Origin: Candidatus Competibacter sp.
Lineage (GTDB): Bacteria; Pseudomonadota; Gammaproteobacteria; Competibacterales; Competibacteraceae
Length of the DNA stretch: 64,000 nt
Assembly: GCA_029624815.1 (NCBI GenBank)
Contig: JARSSH010000057.1
Span: 46,511 to 110,510 of the forward strand
Reading direction: 5' to 3'
A model generated the notes under the pieces. That model had not been told where the DNA came from, did not search any database, and saw only the letters and a list, made by a program, of their open reading frames with translations. The translations under genes were made by a program, and so were the position numbers. Shown here in pieces: positions 47,059 through 56,943 of the stretch. The number at the start of each line of letters is the position of its first letter. Position 1 is the stretch's first letter.

Positions 47059-47727
47059 ATGACTGCCGCAACGTTCGCCTCGCTAGCATCGGTCCCGGCG
47101 CTGCCCGCGACCTACCCTGAATTTCTTGCCGCTCTCCTGGCCGGCGACCGTCGGTGCTGCACGATGCTGACCCGGCGAACCTTGGCGGACGGCATCCCGG
47201 TCATCGACGTGTACCAGCGGTTGTTTCAGCAGGCGTTGTATCGCGTTGGCGACTTGTGGGAGCACAATCAAATCTCGGTCGCCAGCGAGCACTTGGCCAC
47301 TTCCATCGTCGAAGGTTTACTCAATCAAATTTACCCCGAGGTGATTTCGCCGCGCCGGACTGGCAGGAGCATTGTCGTGACCTCGGTGGAGGGCGAGCTG
47401 CACCAGGTTGGCGGCAAGATGGCCTGCGATGTATTTGAAATGCACGGTTGGGATGCCTTCTATCTGGGGGCCGACACGCCGGCCCGCGAATTGCTGCGCC
47501 TGCTGCGCGAGCAGCCGCCCGATCTGGTGGGGCTGTCCTTGAGCGTTTATTTCCACATCGGCGACCTGCGTGCGACGATCGACATCATCCGCGCCGAATT
47601 CCCCGTTTTACCCATCCTGATCGGCGGTCAGGGCTTGCGGCATATCGAGCCGACGCTGTTTCGGAGTCCGAACGTCCATTGCCTGGCCGATCTGAGCGAA
47701 TTGAACCGTTTCGTCGCCTCGCTGTAA
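47059..47727 (+). CDS. cobalamin (B12)-binding sensor-type protein
   Basis: 222 residues. Helical cap domain (~20-100) with W67-x9-E77-H78, the motif of CarH-like B12 photoreceptor caps, then a Rossmann-type B12-binding domain with the axial-ligand motif E113-x-His115-x-x-G118 (usual form DxHxxG), LSVYFHIGDL and ILIGGQGL. There is no MerR DNA-binding domain. It may therefore be a stand-alone B12 or light sensor for the histidine kinase encoded 61 nt downstream (inference). A corrinoid carrier for a methyltransferase is the alternative, but no such enzyme is nearby. Confidence 0.9.
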   Translation: MTAATFASLASVPALPATYPEFLAALLAGDRRCCTMLTRRTLADGIPVIDVYQRLFQQALYRVGDLWEHNQISVASEHLATSIVEGLLNQIYPEVISPRRTGRSIVVTSVEGELHQVGGKMACDVFEMHGWDAFYLGADTPARELLRLLREQPPDLVGLSLSVYFHIGDLRATIDIIRAEFPVLPILIGGQGLRHIEPTLFRSPNVHCLADLSELNRFVASL

Positions 47728-47788
47728 CGAGGGATGAGGACACCATGACCGGCGATGAATTGCCGCTCGCCACGAGGAGATTGCCGGC

Positions 47789-49057
47789 ATGGTGGAACCC
47801 GCGCCGACGGAAGCCGCGCCAGCGCTGCAACGCTGGACGGCGGAACTGAACGGGACGCGCGACGACAGCGCGGCGCTGGCGGTCGGTGTTTTCGATCTGG
47901 CCGGCAACGCCTTGTACCTCAATCGCGGCATGGCTCAGGTGCTGGGCGGCGACCTGCCCGACCGTCCCCGCCACCGCTATCTGGTCAATCCCAGTTTCGA
48001 GGCGCTGCTGGAACGGGCGGGGGACGGCCTGATCTTCAGCGGCTGGCTGACGGTGGGGGATGGCCACCGAGTGAGCAGCACCCTGCGAACCCAGGTGTTC
48101 CGCAAGAACGAGGAGTTGTTGGTCGCCGGTGAGTTCGACGCCATGGAGATGGACGGCCTTAGCCGGGAGCTGGCGCGCACCAATCAGGAAATCAATAACC
48201 TACAGCGGGAACTGATCCGCAAGAATGCCCGACTGTCGCAAACGCTGGAGCAATTGCGGGAGACCCAGGCGATGCTGGTGCAGGCCGAGAAGATGAGCGC
48301 GCTCGGTCAGTTGGTGGCCGGAGTGGCGCACGAGATCAACAATCCCATGGCCTTTATCGCCGGCAATCTGGACAGTCTGCGGGAAGGGGTGGAATCTCTG
48401 AGCGCGGCCTACCGGCAACTGGAGACGCTGGCGCTGGACGCGGCGGCTCCGGCCGAGCCGGTGCGGGCCATCCGGGCGCGGCATGACCTCGACTTTATTC
48501 TCGACGATTTCAGCGCGCTGCTGGTCGCCACCGAGGACGGAGTTGGCCGGGTGCGGCGGATCGTGGCCGACTTGCAGACCTTCTCCCGCTTGCATGAAGC
48601 CCAGCGCAAGACGGTGGATCTGGCCGAAAACCTGCGCAGCACCCTGGCGCTGGCCAAATCGGAGTTGACCGCGCGCCGGATCGAAACCGCGCTCGAATGC
48701 GTCGATCTACCGCCAGTCGAGTGCTATCCGGCCGAACTCAATCAGGTTTTCATGAATCTGATCGTCAACGCCATTCAGGCCATGCCGCGGGGCGGAACGC
48801 TGAACATCCGCGGCCGGCGGCGGGCCGACGGCTGGATCGCCCTGTGCTTCCAGGATACCGGGGCCGGCGTCGCGCCCGAGATCGCGGACAAGATTTTCAA
48901 CCCGTTTTTCACCACCAGGCCGGTGGGAAGCGGCACGGGGCTGGGCCTGAGCGTGTCCTATAATATCGTCAAACACCATGGTGGGCGGATTGAGGTGGAA
49001 TCCAGCGTCGGACAAGGCGCCGCGTTCACGGTGTGGCTGCCGGAGCGCCAGTCCTGA
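47789..49057 (+). CDS. soluble sensor histidine kinase
   Basis: 422 residues, no membrane segment. N-terminal PAS-like region (~20-120: [23 protein letters not shown]), a coiled coil (~125-165), HisKA with H-box [16 protein letters not shown] (~175), and HATPase_c with [40 protein letters not shown]. This is an NtrB/HWE-like 4HK class with the HEINNP motif. GAGGAG upstream of ATG 47789. It follows the B12-binding gene and precedes the heme-oxygenase-like and REC-GGDEF genes, so it is likely the signal transducer of this cluster. Confidence 0.93.
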   Translation: MVEPAPTEAAPALQRWTAELNGTRDDSAALAVGVFDLAGNALYLNRGMAQVLGGDLPDRPRHRYLVNPSFEALLERAGDGLIFSGWLTVGDGHRVSSTLRTQVFRKNEELLVAGEFDAMEMDGLSRELARTNQEINNLQRELIRKNARLSQTLEQLRETQAMLVQAEKMSALGQLVAGVAHEINNPMAFIAGNLDSLREGVESLSAAYRQLETLALDAAAPAEPVRAIRARHDLDFILDDFSALLVATEDGVGRVRRIVADLQTFSRLHEAQRKTVDLAENLRSTLALAKSELTARRIETALECVDLPPVECYPAELNQVFMNLIVNAIQAMPRGGTLNIRGRRRADGWIALCFQDTGAGVAPEIADKIFNPFFTTRPVGSGTGLGLSVSYNIVKHHGGRIEVESSVGQGAAFTVWLPERQS

Positions 49058-49126
49058 TCTCTCCATGATCCGTCTCGCTTTCCGATCGCTGTCACCGCCA
49101 TTGTGGCCCGACGGGGAAAATCACCG

Positions 49127-50434
49127 ATGCCGACATCCTCTCTCATGACCCGCCTGCATGAGGCGACCGACGGGATTCACGCTCAAATCCAGGAGTTGCC
49201 CTATCCGAGGGCGCTCGAAAGCCGCGATCTGCCGCTGGAGAGCTACGTGGGGCACCTGCGCGCCATGGCGGTCCTGCACGGTGTGCTGGAACGCGAATTG
49301 CCGATCCTGCGGGATTCCCGTTTGCGCGCCGTCTGGTCGGAGAACATGCGCCGGTTCTCGCGGGTGCGGAGCGATCTGGCTTTTTTCGCTCCCCGGGCCG
49401 TGCTCGACATCCCCGCCGCCCACGAGGTCGCCAAGGCGCTGGCGGATCGCATCCTGCAGCGCTCCCTGGACGCGCCGGTTACTTTACTGGGTTATCTCTA
49501 CGTGCTCGAAGGCTCCATTTTGGGCGCGGAAGTCCTGGCGCCGCTGGCGAAGGAAGCTTTTGGCCTGGACCGACGGCGCGGGCTGGCCTACCTGGAGTGG
49601 GACGGCGCCGTCGCGCGCGAGCGCTGGCGCGGTTTCGGCGAGCGCATGGACGCCGTGTCGGTTACGGCCGAGGAAGTCGATGTGATCGTTGCCGCGGCCG
49701 TGGAAGCGTTTGTCGGAATCCGGCGTGTCCTTGAGGCGCTCTATCCTTTCGATCCGGCCGTCTTGACCTTGAAGGTCACGGCGCTGAACCCCGAAGCAGG
49801 CGCCCATCCGATGCCGGACGATCCTGGGGAGGTGGAGGCCGCGATCCATGCCGGTCGACGCTGTTGCCTGGAGTATCCCTATTTCGCCTGGCGCTACGGC
49901 GAGCGCGGCCAGCGCTATGCCAGCAGCGACAGCGCGTGGTTGGCGACCCTGATCGCGCGCGATCAGGCGACGGTTGACGCCCAGGTGGAATGGCTGGGGG
50001 TAGTGTTGGCTTCGCGGGGAATGCCCCGAATCCTGCTCCAGCGGCATCTGGAACTGCTGTACGAGGAACTGGTCGCGCGGGCGCCGGAACGGAGAGAGGA
50101 GGATTTCGCGAAGTTGATGGTCGCGGCCGATCGCTTGGCCGATCAACGCCGCGCCATCGTCGCCGATGCCGATTTCGACGCGATCCGCGCCCGCTTCGAA
50201 CAGGCGGTCGGACCGGATTGGCGGGCGCGGTTACCGGGAGTGGGGGCCATGCTGGTCAGCGCGGTCGCCGACCAAATCCATGGCATCGAGGATGCGGTGG
50301 CCAGCCTGGAGGATTGGCTGACCGATCCAAACCGGTTTCCGCCGCATTGGATCGCCGCCGTTCGGGACGCCCTGCGAGAGGCCCGCGCCCGTGCGGTTCC
50401 CCTGCGGGAAGAGCCCGGCCCAACCGCCGATTAG
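49127..50434 (+). CDS. heme oxygenase-like protein with extra C-terminal domain
   Basis: 435 residues. The first ~210 match biliverdin-producing heme oxygenase: MTRLHEATDGIHAQIQELP with a candidate proximal His, LPLESYVGHLRAMAVLHGVLE-type helix, and LLGYLYVLEGSILGAEVL, the distal helix with the Gly-rich bend. Residues ~215-435 are a second, mostly helical region (GRRCCLEYPYFAWRYGERG, LQRHLELLYEELVARA) that I do not recognise. Bacterial heme oxygenases supply biliverdin to phytochromes or release iron. ATG at 49127 has GGGGA 9 nt upstream; a GTG at 49103 is possible. Neighbours suggest a signalling role. Confidence 0.82.
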   Translation: MPTSSLMTRLHEATDGIHAQIQELPYPRALESRDLPLESYVGHLRAMAVLHGVLERELPILRDSRLRAVWSENMRRFSRVRSDLAFFAPRAVLDIPAAHEVAKALADRILQRSLDAPVTLLGYLYVLEGSILGAEVLAPLAKEAFGLDRRRGLAYLEWDGAVARERWRGFGERMDAVSVTAEEVDVIVAAAVEAFVGIRRVLEALYPFDPAVLTLKVTALNPEAGAHPMPDDPGEVEAAIHAGRRCCLEYPYFAWRYGERGQRYASSDSAWLATLIARDQATVDAQVEWLGVVLASRGMPRILLQRHLELLYEELVARAPERREEDFAKLMVAADRLADQRRAIVADADFDAIRARFEQAVGPDWRARLPGVGAMLVSAVADQIHGIEDAVASLEDWLTDPNRFPPHWIAAVRDALREARARAVPLREEPGPTAD

Positions 50435-50466
50435 GGTGTCGCCCGCGTGTGGGTGACCGAAAAGCC

Positions 50467-51141
50467 ATGAATTCCTCCTCGAATCCCTCCGTCCCGCCCG
50501 AAACCGCCGCGCCGCGCTGTCAAGTGCTGGTGATCGACGACGAGCCTGAAGTGCTCAACGCCATGAAGCGGCAATTGCGCCGGGAATTCGATGTGTTTCT
50601 CGCCCATGACCCCGAAGAGGCGTTGGCGATCCTGCGCGAGCGGCCGATTCAGGTGGTGATTTCGGACGAGCGCATGCCGCGAATGACCGGTTCCGAGCTC
50701 TTCAGTCGGATCAGGGAAGAATACCCAATCGATCTCGACGGGTTCAAGCCGGTCAACGATCTGTACGGCCACCAGGTGGGCGATGTTCTGCTGCAGGTTT
50801 TCGCCCAGCGTCTGGAACAAAGTGTGCGCGAATCCGATACGGTGGCGCGGCTGGGTGGCGACGAGTTCGTGGTCGTGTTGCGCCAGATCGATGCGCCCGA
50901 GGACGCGGCGCGAGTGGCGCGGAAAATTCTGGCCGGACTGCGGCAGCCTTTTCGGCGCGATGCGCTGGAATTATGGCTGGGGGCCAGCATCGGCATCGCG
51001 CTCTGGCCGGATCACGGCGAGGATGCCGGTGTCCTGCTGAAGGAGGCCGACGGCGCCATGTACGCCGCCAAACAGGGCGGCCGCTCGTCCTACCGCTTCC
51101 ACGATCCGGCCACGCAGGCCTTGGCTCCCCCGAGAGGCTAG
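50467..51141 (+). CDS. truncated REC-GGDEF fusion protein (probable internal deletion)
   Basis: 224 residues. Residues 18-87 are the first two thirds of a receiver domain (LVIDDEPEVLNAMKRQL, phospho-Asp67 in VVISDERMPRMTGSEL). At REEYP/IDLDGFKPVND (codons 87-88, about 50727) the text jumps into the middle of a GGDEF domain (DLYGHQVGDVLL, ARLGGDEFVVVLRQ at 128-140, GASIGIALWPDHG). Missing are receiver strands 4-5 with the conserved Lys and the first ~45 GGDEF residues. It is likely inactive, or an assembly collapse. It lies just after the heme-oxygenase gene in the same direction. Confidence 0.85.
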   Translation: MNSSSNPSVPPETAAPRCQVLVIDDEPEVLNAMKRQLRREFDVFLAHDPEEALAILRERPIQVVISDERMPRMTGSELFSRIREEYPIDLDGFKPVNDLYGHQVGDVLLQVFAQRLEQSVRESDTVARLGGDEFVVVLRQIDAPEDAARVARKILAGLRQPFRRDALELWLGASIGIALWPDHGEDAGVLLKEADGAMYAAKQGGRSSYRFHDPATQALAPPRG

Positions 51142-52082
51142 CCGGCGACCCGAAGGACGATCTTGCCGCGGGCGTGGCCGGTTTGGCTGATGGCGTGCGC
51201 CTGGCGCACCTCGGCCAGCGGCAGCACGGTGTGGATCACCGGGTTCATCCGTCCCTCGTCGATCAGGTGAGCGATTTGAGTCAATTGCCCGCCGCTCGGG
51301 CGGATGAACACGAAGGCGCCGCGCACGCCATGGGCGGCGGCGACCGCCTCCGGCGGCGGGCTGACCACCGAAACCAGAATTCCGCCGGGCTTCAGGGTCC
51401 GCCAGGATCGCTTTTGCGTGTCGCCGCCGATGGTGTCGAACACTACGTCCACATCTTTCGCTACGTCCTCGAAATGGGTTTTGGTGTAATCGACGAACCG
51501 GTCCGCGCCCAGTTCGGTCACGATCCCGGAGTTGAGGGCGGAAGCGGTGGCGATGACCCGCGCGCCGCGCGCCTTGGCCAGTTGCACCGCCAGGCTGCCC
51601 ACCCCGCCGGCGGCGGCATGGATCAGCACGGTCTGTCCGGCTTGCAACCGGGCGGTGCTCACCAGCGATTGCCAGACGGTCAGCGCGGCGAGCGGCACGG
51701 CGGCGGCGTGGATATGGTCCAGACGAGCCGGCTTGTGGGCGGCGTCGCTGGCCTTGACGGCGATGTATTCGGCATAGCCGCCGTTCCGTTCGATGTCGGG
51801 CCGGGCGTACACGTCGTCCCCGACCTTGAACGCGGATACCGCGGGATCGACTTCGACCACTTCGCCGGACACGTCCCAGCCGAGAGTCAACGGCAGGGCA
51901 TGGCGCAGGGCGCTTTGCAGATAGCCTTCGCGAATCTTCCAGTCCACCGGATTGACCGCCGCCGCCCGCACCCGAATCAGGATGTCTTCCGATTCGAGCA
52001 GGGGTAGCGGGACATTCTCTTCGTAATGCAGGACTTCGGGTCCGCCGTAGGCATGAATGCGTACCGCTTTCATGGTCGCCAT
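51138..52082 (-). CDS. NADP-dependent quinone oxidoreductase-like dehydrogenase (MDR family)
   Basis: 314 residues, medium-chain dehydrogenase/reductase without zinc ligands. Substrate-binding start MKAVRIHAYGGPEVLHYEE, AVNPVDWKIREGYLQ, LGWDVSGEVVEV, and the dinucleotide site LIHAAAGGVGSLAVQLAKARGA. Such enzymes reduce quinones or activated double bonds with NADPH. GGAG 8 nt before ATG 52082. It overlaps the REC-GGDEF stop by 4 nt, convergently, and is divergent from cysD. Confidence 0.9.
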   Translation of the reverse strand: MATMKAVRIHAYGGPEVLHYEENVPLPLLESEDILIRVRAAAVNPVDWKIREGYLQSALRHALPLTLGWDVSGEVVEVDPAVSAFKVGDDVYARPDIERNGGYAEYIAVKASDAAHKPARLDHIHAAAVPLAALTVWQSLVSTARLQAGQTVLIHAAAGGVGSLAVQLAKARGARVIATASALNSGIVTELGADRFVDYTKTHFEDVAKDVDVVFDTIGGDTQKRSWRTLKPGGILVSVVSPPPEAVAAAHGVRGAFVFIRPSGGQLTQIAHLIDEGRMNPVIHTVLPLAEVRQAHAISQTGHARGKIVLRVAG

Positions 52083-52324
52083 GTGAATTCTCCGTGGGGG
52101 CAATGTCTTGATGGTCAGGGTGTGGAACGCTTGCCGTCCCGGGCCGCGCCCGGCCAGCGATCGCGATTTGGCAAGATCGACCCGGCCTGGATCATGCCGG
52201 TTGCCCGCCAGCCGCGTTGACGGTAGCTTTCCGAGAGCCCAAAATGGCGCGCTTTTTACGCCGCGCCATCCCTCGATGCAATCCGCGCGGCCTCGATGTC
52301 CCTTAGAACCCACGATCCCGATCC

Positions 52325-53233
52325 ATGGACCCTTACAAGCCGACGCATCTCAAGCAACTCGAAGCCGAGAGCATCCACATCATCCGCGAGGTCGCCGCCG
52401 AGTTCGAGAAACCGGTGATGTTGTACTCGATCGGCAAGGACTCCGCGGTGATGCTGCAATTGGCCCTGAAGGCATTTTACCCCGGCAAGCCGCCGTTTCC
52501 GCTGCTGCATGTCGATACCACCTGGAAGTTTCGGGAGATGATCCGCTTTCGCGACGATCTGGCCCGCCGGCTGGGGCTGGAACTGATCGTCCATACCAAC
52601 GAAGAAGGCGTGCGTCAGGGCATCAATCCGTTCACCCACGGCTCGCGGGTGCATACCGACGTGATGAAGACCCAGGCGCTGAAGCAGGCGCTGGAGCGGC
52701 ACGGCTTCGACGCCGCCTTCGGCGGCGCCCGCCGCGACGAGGAGCGCTCGCGGGCCAAGGAGCGGGTGTACTCGTTCCGCGACCGCAACCACCGCTGGGA
52801 TCCCAAGAACCAGCGCCCCGAGCTGTGGAATCTGTTCAACGGTCGGGTATACCGAAGCGAGAGCATCCGCGTGTTTCCGCTCTCCAACTGGACCGAACTG
52901 GATGTCTGGCAGTACATCTATCTGGAAAATATTCCGATCGTACCCCTGTACCTTGCCGCCGAACGGCCGGTGGTGGAGCGCGACGGAACCTTGATCATGG
53001 TCGACGACGAGCGAATGCCCCTGGCGCCGGGCGAGACGCCGAAGCGGGAGTGGGTGCGGTTCCGCACCCTGGGCTGCTACCCGCTGACCGGCGCCATCCG
53101 CTCGCACGCCGCCACCCTGCCCGAAATCATCCAGGAAATGCTGCTCGCCCGCCATTCCGAACGCCAGGGCCGCCTGATCGACCACGACGCCGCCGGCTCG
53201 ATGGAAGAGAAGAAGCGGCAGGGGTATTTTTAA
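52325..53233 (+). CDS. cysD: sulfate adenylyltransferase subunit 2
   Basis: 302 residues, PAPS-reductase-like ATP pyrophosphatase. With CysN it makes adenylylsulfate from sulfate and ATP. Motifs: [16 protein letters not shown], the PP-loop [38 protein letters not shown] and [15 protein letters not shown]. It ends 1 nt before cysNC. Together these activate sulfate for cysteine synthesis or assist sulfur oxidation in reverse; the assimilation role is assumed. Confidence 0.98.
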   Translation: MDPYKPTHLKQLEAESIHIIREVAAEFEKPVMLYSIGKDSAVMLQLALKAFYPGKPPFPLLHVDTTWKFREMIRFRDDLARRLGLELIVHTNEEGVRQGINPFTHGSRVHTDVMKTQALKQALERHGFDAAFGGARRDEERSRAKERVYSFRDRNHRWDPKNQRPELWNLFNGRVYRSESIRVFPLSNWTELDVWQYIYLENIPIVPLYLAAERPVVERDGTLIMVDDERMPLAPGETPKREWVRFRTLGCYPLTGAIRSHAATLPEIIQEMLLARHSERQGRLIDHDAAGSMEEKKRQGYF

Positions 53234-53234
53234 G

Positions 53235-55145
53235 ATGTCTCTCCTCGAAACCGATATCCAGGCTTATCTGGAAGCCCACGAACGCAAGGATTTACTGCGC
53301 TTTATCACCTGTGGCAGCGTCGACGACGGCAAAAGCACCCTGATCGGCCGCCTGCTGTACGACACCCAGTTGATCTACGAGGATCAACTGGCCGCCGTGC
53401 GCCGCGACACCGGCAAGTACGGCACCACCGGCGAGGAACTGGATCTGGCCCTGCTGGTCGATGGCCTTCAGTCCGAGCGCGAGCAGGGCATCACCATCGA
53501 TGTGGCCTACCGCTATTTCTCCACCGAAAAGCGCAAGTTCATCATCGCCGACACCCCAGGCCACGAGCAGTACACCCGCAACATGGCCACCGGCGCCTCG
53601 ACCGCGCAACTGGCCATCCTGCTGGTGGACGCTCGCAAGGGCGTGCAAACCCAGACGCGCCGCCACAGCTTCATCGTCTCCCTGCTCGGCATTCGCCATC
53701 TGCTGCTGGCGGTCAACAAGATGGATTTGGTCGGCTACGATCCGGCGGTGTTCGCGCGGATTTGCGACGATTACCAGGAGTTCGTGGCCAAGCTCGGGGT
53801 CAAGGACGTGCGTTGCGTGCCGGTGTCGGCGCTGCGCGGCGACAACGTGGCGCAAGCGTCCACCGCCATGCCCTGGTACGAGGGGCCGACCCTGCTGCGG
53901 GAATTGGAGCAAATCGAGGTCGCCGCCGACCGCAACCTGCGCGATTTCCGCTTTCCGGTGCAGTACGTCAACCGGCCTCATCTGGACTTTCGCGGTTTCT
54001 GCGGCACGCTCGCCGCCGGCGTGGTGCGGCCGGGCGACGAAGTCGTGGCGCTCCCTTCGGGACGGCGCAGCCGGGTGACGACCATCGTGACCGCCGCCGG
54101 CAACTTGCCCGAGGCCTTTGCCGGTCAGGCGGTGACGCTGACGCTGGCCGACGAGATCGATGTCGGCCGCGGCGATTTGCTGGTGCACCCCGATCGGCTG
54201 CCGGCAGTGGCCGAAGAGTTCGATGCCCGCGTGGTGTGGATGGCGGACGCGCCGTTGCTGCCGGGTCGTCAGTACGACATCAAGCTGGCCACCCGGCTAC
54301 TGCCGGCCACTCCGACCGTGTTGCATCACCGCATCGACGTCAATACCCTGGAGCATCAGCGCGCCGAGGAACTGGGTCTGAACGAAATCGGCTACTGCCG
54401 TTTCAGTCTGAACCAGCCGACGCCCTTCGATGCTTATGAAGAAATTCCCGGCACCGGCGGTTTCATCGTCATCGACCGGATCAGCAACGCCACGGTCGGC
54501 GCGGGCATGATCGTGCGCCCGGTGACCCAGGCGCTGATCGACAAGTCGCGCAACGTGGTCTGGCACGAGCACCGCATCGGCAAGGCGCAGCGGGCCAACC
54601 AGAAGGCGCAGCGGCCCTGCGTGATCTGGCTGACCGGTTTGTCGGGTTCGGGCAAATCGACCCTGGCCAACGCTCTGGAGCAGCGTCTGTACCAGCGCGG
54701 CTACCACAGCTACCTGCTGGACGGCGACAACGTCCGCCACGGCCTGAACCAGGATTTGGGGTTCTCCAAGGACGACCGGGTCGAAAACATTCGCCGAATC
54801 GGCGAAGTGGCGGCCTTGTTCGCCGACGCCGGCCTGATCGTGATCACCGCGTTCATCTCGCCGTTTCGCGCCGACCGGGCGATGGTCCGGGCGCTGCTGC
54901 CGGATGGGGAGTTCATCGAGATGCATGTCCATGCCTCGCTGGAAGCCTGTGAGCAGCGCGATCCCAAGGGTTTGTACGCCAAGGCCCGCGCTGGGGTCAT
55001 CAAGGATTTTACCGGCATCGATTCGCCCTACGAAGCGCCGGAACGACCGGAGCTGGTCGTCGATACCGAGCGGGTTTCGGTCGAGGAGTGCGTGGAGCGG
55101 GTGCTGGCTTATCTGAGCGAACGGCGCATCCTGCGCGGCGCCTGA
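53235..55145 (+). CDS. cysNC: bifunctional sulfate adenylyltransferase subunit 1 / APS kinase
   Basis: 636 residues. N-terminal GTPase CysN (residues ~20-440): G1 [49 protein letters not shown], then beta-barrel domains. C-terminal APS kinase (~455-636): Walker [52 protein letters not shown] and [13 protein letters not shown] hydrolysis drives APS formation; the kinase gives PAPS. The fused form is common in proteobacteria. Confidence 0.98.
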   Translation: MSLLETDIQAYLEAHERKDLLRFITCGSVDDGKSTLIGRLLYDTQLIYEDQLAAVRRDTGKYGTTGEELDLALLVDGLQSEREQGITIDVAYRYFSTEKRKFIIADTPGHEQYTRNMATGASTAQLAILLVDARKGVQTQTRRHSFIVSLLGIRHLLLAVNKMDLVGYDPAVFARICDDYQEFVAKLGVKDVRCVPVSALRGDNVAQASTAMPWYEGPTLLRELEQIEVAADRNLRDFRFPVQYVNRPHLDFRGFCGTLAAGVVRPGDEVVALPSGRRSRVTTIVTAAGNLPEAFAGQAVTLTLADEIDVGRGDLLVHPDRLPAVAEEFDARVVWMADAPLLPGRQYDIKLATRLLPATPTVLHHRIDVNTLEHQRAEELGLNEIGYCRFSLNQPTPFDAYEEIPGTGGFIVIDRISNATVGAGMIVRPVTQALIDKSRNVVWHEHRIGKAQRANQKAQRPCVIWLTGLSGSGKSTLANALEQRLYQRGYHSYLLDGDNVRHGLNQDLGFSKDDRVENIRRIGEVAALFADAGLIVITAFISPFRADRAMVRALLPDGEFIEMHVHASLEACEQRDPKGLYAKARAGVIKDFTGIDSPYEAPERPELVVDTERVSVEECVERVLAYLSERRILRGA

Positions 55146-55164
55146 GCGATGGAGGTGGAATTTC

Positions 55165-56925
55165 ATGGGGTGGGAAGCCTGGTTTACCGCTGGCCTGATT
55201 CTGGCGCTGTTGGGGGTTCTGGCGACGACCCGGGTGGCGCCGGATATGCTGTTCCTGGGAGGACTGGCGCTGCTGGTGCTGATAGGGATCGTGCCGGCGG
55301 CCAAGGCGTTCGAGGGCTTGGCCAATCAGGGTGTGATCACGGTCGGGGCGCTGTACGTCGTGGTGGCCGGGCTGCGCGAAACCGGTGGGGCGCAGTGGCT
55401 GGCGCAGCGTATCCTGGGCCGGCCGGAGTCGTTGTTCCAGGCGCAGCTACGCCTGATGACGCCGGTGACCTTGCTTAGCGCCTTTCTGAACAACACGCCT
55501 TTGGTGGCGATGATGATTCCCGGCGTGGGCGAATGGGCGCGCAAGCACCGGCTGCCGGTCTCGAAGCTGATGCTACCGCTGAGCTACGCGGCGATCCTGG
55601 GCGGCACCTGCACCCTGATCGGCACCAGCACCAATCTGGTGGTGAATGGGCTGCTGATCGACCGGGCCAACGTCAACCTGGGGATGTTCGACATTACGCC
55701 GATCGGCTTGCCGGCGGCGATCGTCGGCGTGGCGTTCGTCATGTTGACCAGTCGCTGGTTGTTGCCGGACCGGCGGCCGGCGGTGTCGCCGACCGACGAC
55801 CCGCGCCGCTATACCCTGGAAATGCTGGTCGATCTGGACGGTCCTCTGGTGGGCAAGACCATCGAGGCCGCCGGTTTGCGGCATCTGCCCGATTGCTATT
55901 TGATGGAAATCGACCGCGACGGCGCGGTGCTGCCGGCGGTGTCGCCCCGGGAGACCTTGCAGGGAGGAGACCGGCTGGTCTTCGTCGGCGTGGTCGATTC
56001 GGTGGTGGATCTGCAACGCATCCGCGGCCTGACCCCGGCCTCCAGTCAGGTATTCAAGCTGAGCGAGCGGCGCAGCGACCGGCTGCTGGTCGAGGCAGTG
56101 GTTTCGAACACCTGTCCGCTGATCGGGCACAGCATCCGCGACGGCCGGTTTCGCAACCGCTACAAGGCGGTGGTGATCGCGGTGGCGCGCAACGGCGAAC
56201 GGCTGGGCGGCAAGATCGGCGACATCGTGTTGCGGCCCGGCGATATCCTGCTGGTCGAGGCCGGGGTCGGTTTTCTGGAAGGGCATCGCAACAGCCGGGA
56301 TTTCTTTCTGGTCAGTCCGGTGCCCGATTCGACGCCGTTGCGGCACGAGCGGGCCTTGCTGGCGCTCGGTATCCTGGTGGCGATGGTGCTGGCGGCCGGG
56401 CTGGAGCTGGTCGGCATGTTCGAAGCGGCGCTGACGGCGGCGGCGCTGATGGTGCTGACCCGCTGCGTCAGCGTCGCCGGCGCCCGACAAAGCATCGACT
56501 GGTCGGTGCTGCTGCTGATCGCGGCGGCGTTCGGCATCGGCGGCGCGCTGCAAAGCACCGGGCTGGCTTTGGGGGTGGCGACGGCGATGTTGGGGTTGGC
56601 GGGGGATTCGCCGGCGCTGAATCTGGTGATGGTCTATCTGACCACGGTGTTGTTCACCGCCGTGATCAACAACAACGCGGCGGCGCTGTTGATGTTTCCG
56701 ATCGCCCAGGCGGTAACGGCGCATCTGGACGTGAGCATCGTACCGTTCGCGCTGGCGATCATGATGGCGGCCTCGGCCGAATTTTCCACGCCGATCGGCT
56801 ACCAGACCAACCTAATGGTGTACGGGCCGGGCGGCTACCGTTTTTCCGATTATTTGCGGATTGGCCTGCCGCTGAACGGCGTGGTGGCGCTGGTGTCGCT
56901 GTCGATGATCTTTTTGTGGTATTGA
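55165..56925 (+). CDS. SLC13-type permease with two TrkA-C domains (probable sulfate transporter)
   Basis: 586 residues. Two membrane halves (~1-185 and ~390-586) with the re-entrant motifs SAFLNNTPLVAMMIP, CTLIGTSTNLVVNGLL and, in the second half, INNNAAALLMFPIA and TPIGYQTNLMVYGPGGYRF. Between them lie two RCK_C/TrkA-C domains (~205-290 and ~300-375). This layout is that of bacterial and algal sulfate/anion permeases. Its position 19 nt after cysNC supports sulfate uptake, though anion specificity is inferred. Confidence 0.9.
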   Translation: MGWEAWFTAGLILALLGVLATTRVAPDMLFLGGLALLVLIGIVPAAKAFEGLANQGVITVGALYVVVAGLRETGGAQWLAQRILGRPESLFQAQLRLMTPVTLLSAFLNNTPLVAMMIPGVGEWARKHRLPVSKLMLPLSYAAILGGTCTLIGTSTNLVVNGLLIDRANVNLGMFDITPIGLPAAIVGVAFVMLTSRWLLPDRRPAVSPTDDPRRYTLEMLVDLDGPLVGKTIEAAGLRHLPDCYLMEIDRDGAVLPAVSPRETLQGGDRLVFVGVVDSVVDLQRIRGLTPASSQVFKLSERRSDRLLVEAVVSNTCPLIGHSIRDGRFRNRYKAVVIAVARNGERLGGKIGDIVLRPGDILLVEAGVGFLEGHRNSRDFFLVSPVPDSTPLRHERALLALGILVAMVLAAGLELVGMFEAALTAAALMVLTRCVSVAGARQSIDWSVLLLIAAAFGIGGALQSTGLALGVATAMLGLAGDSPALNLVMVYLTTVLFTAVINNNAAALLMFPIAQAVTAHLDVSIVPFALAIMMAASAEFSTPIGYQTNLMVYGPGGYRFSDYLRIGLPLNGVVALVSLSMIFLWY

Positions 56926-56943
56926 GCGGGGCGGTCGCGGGAG

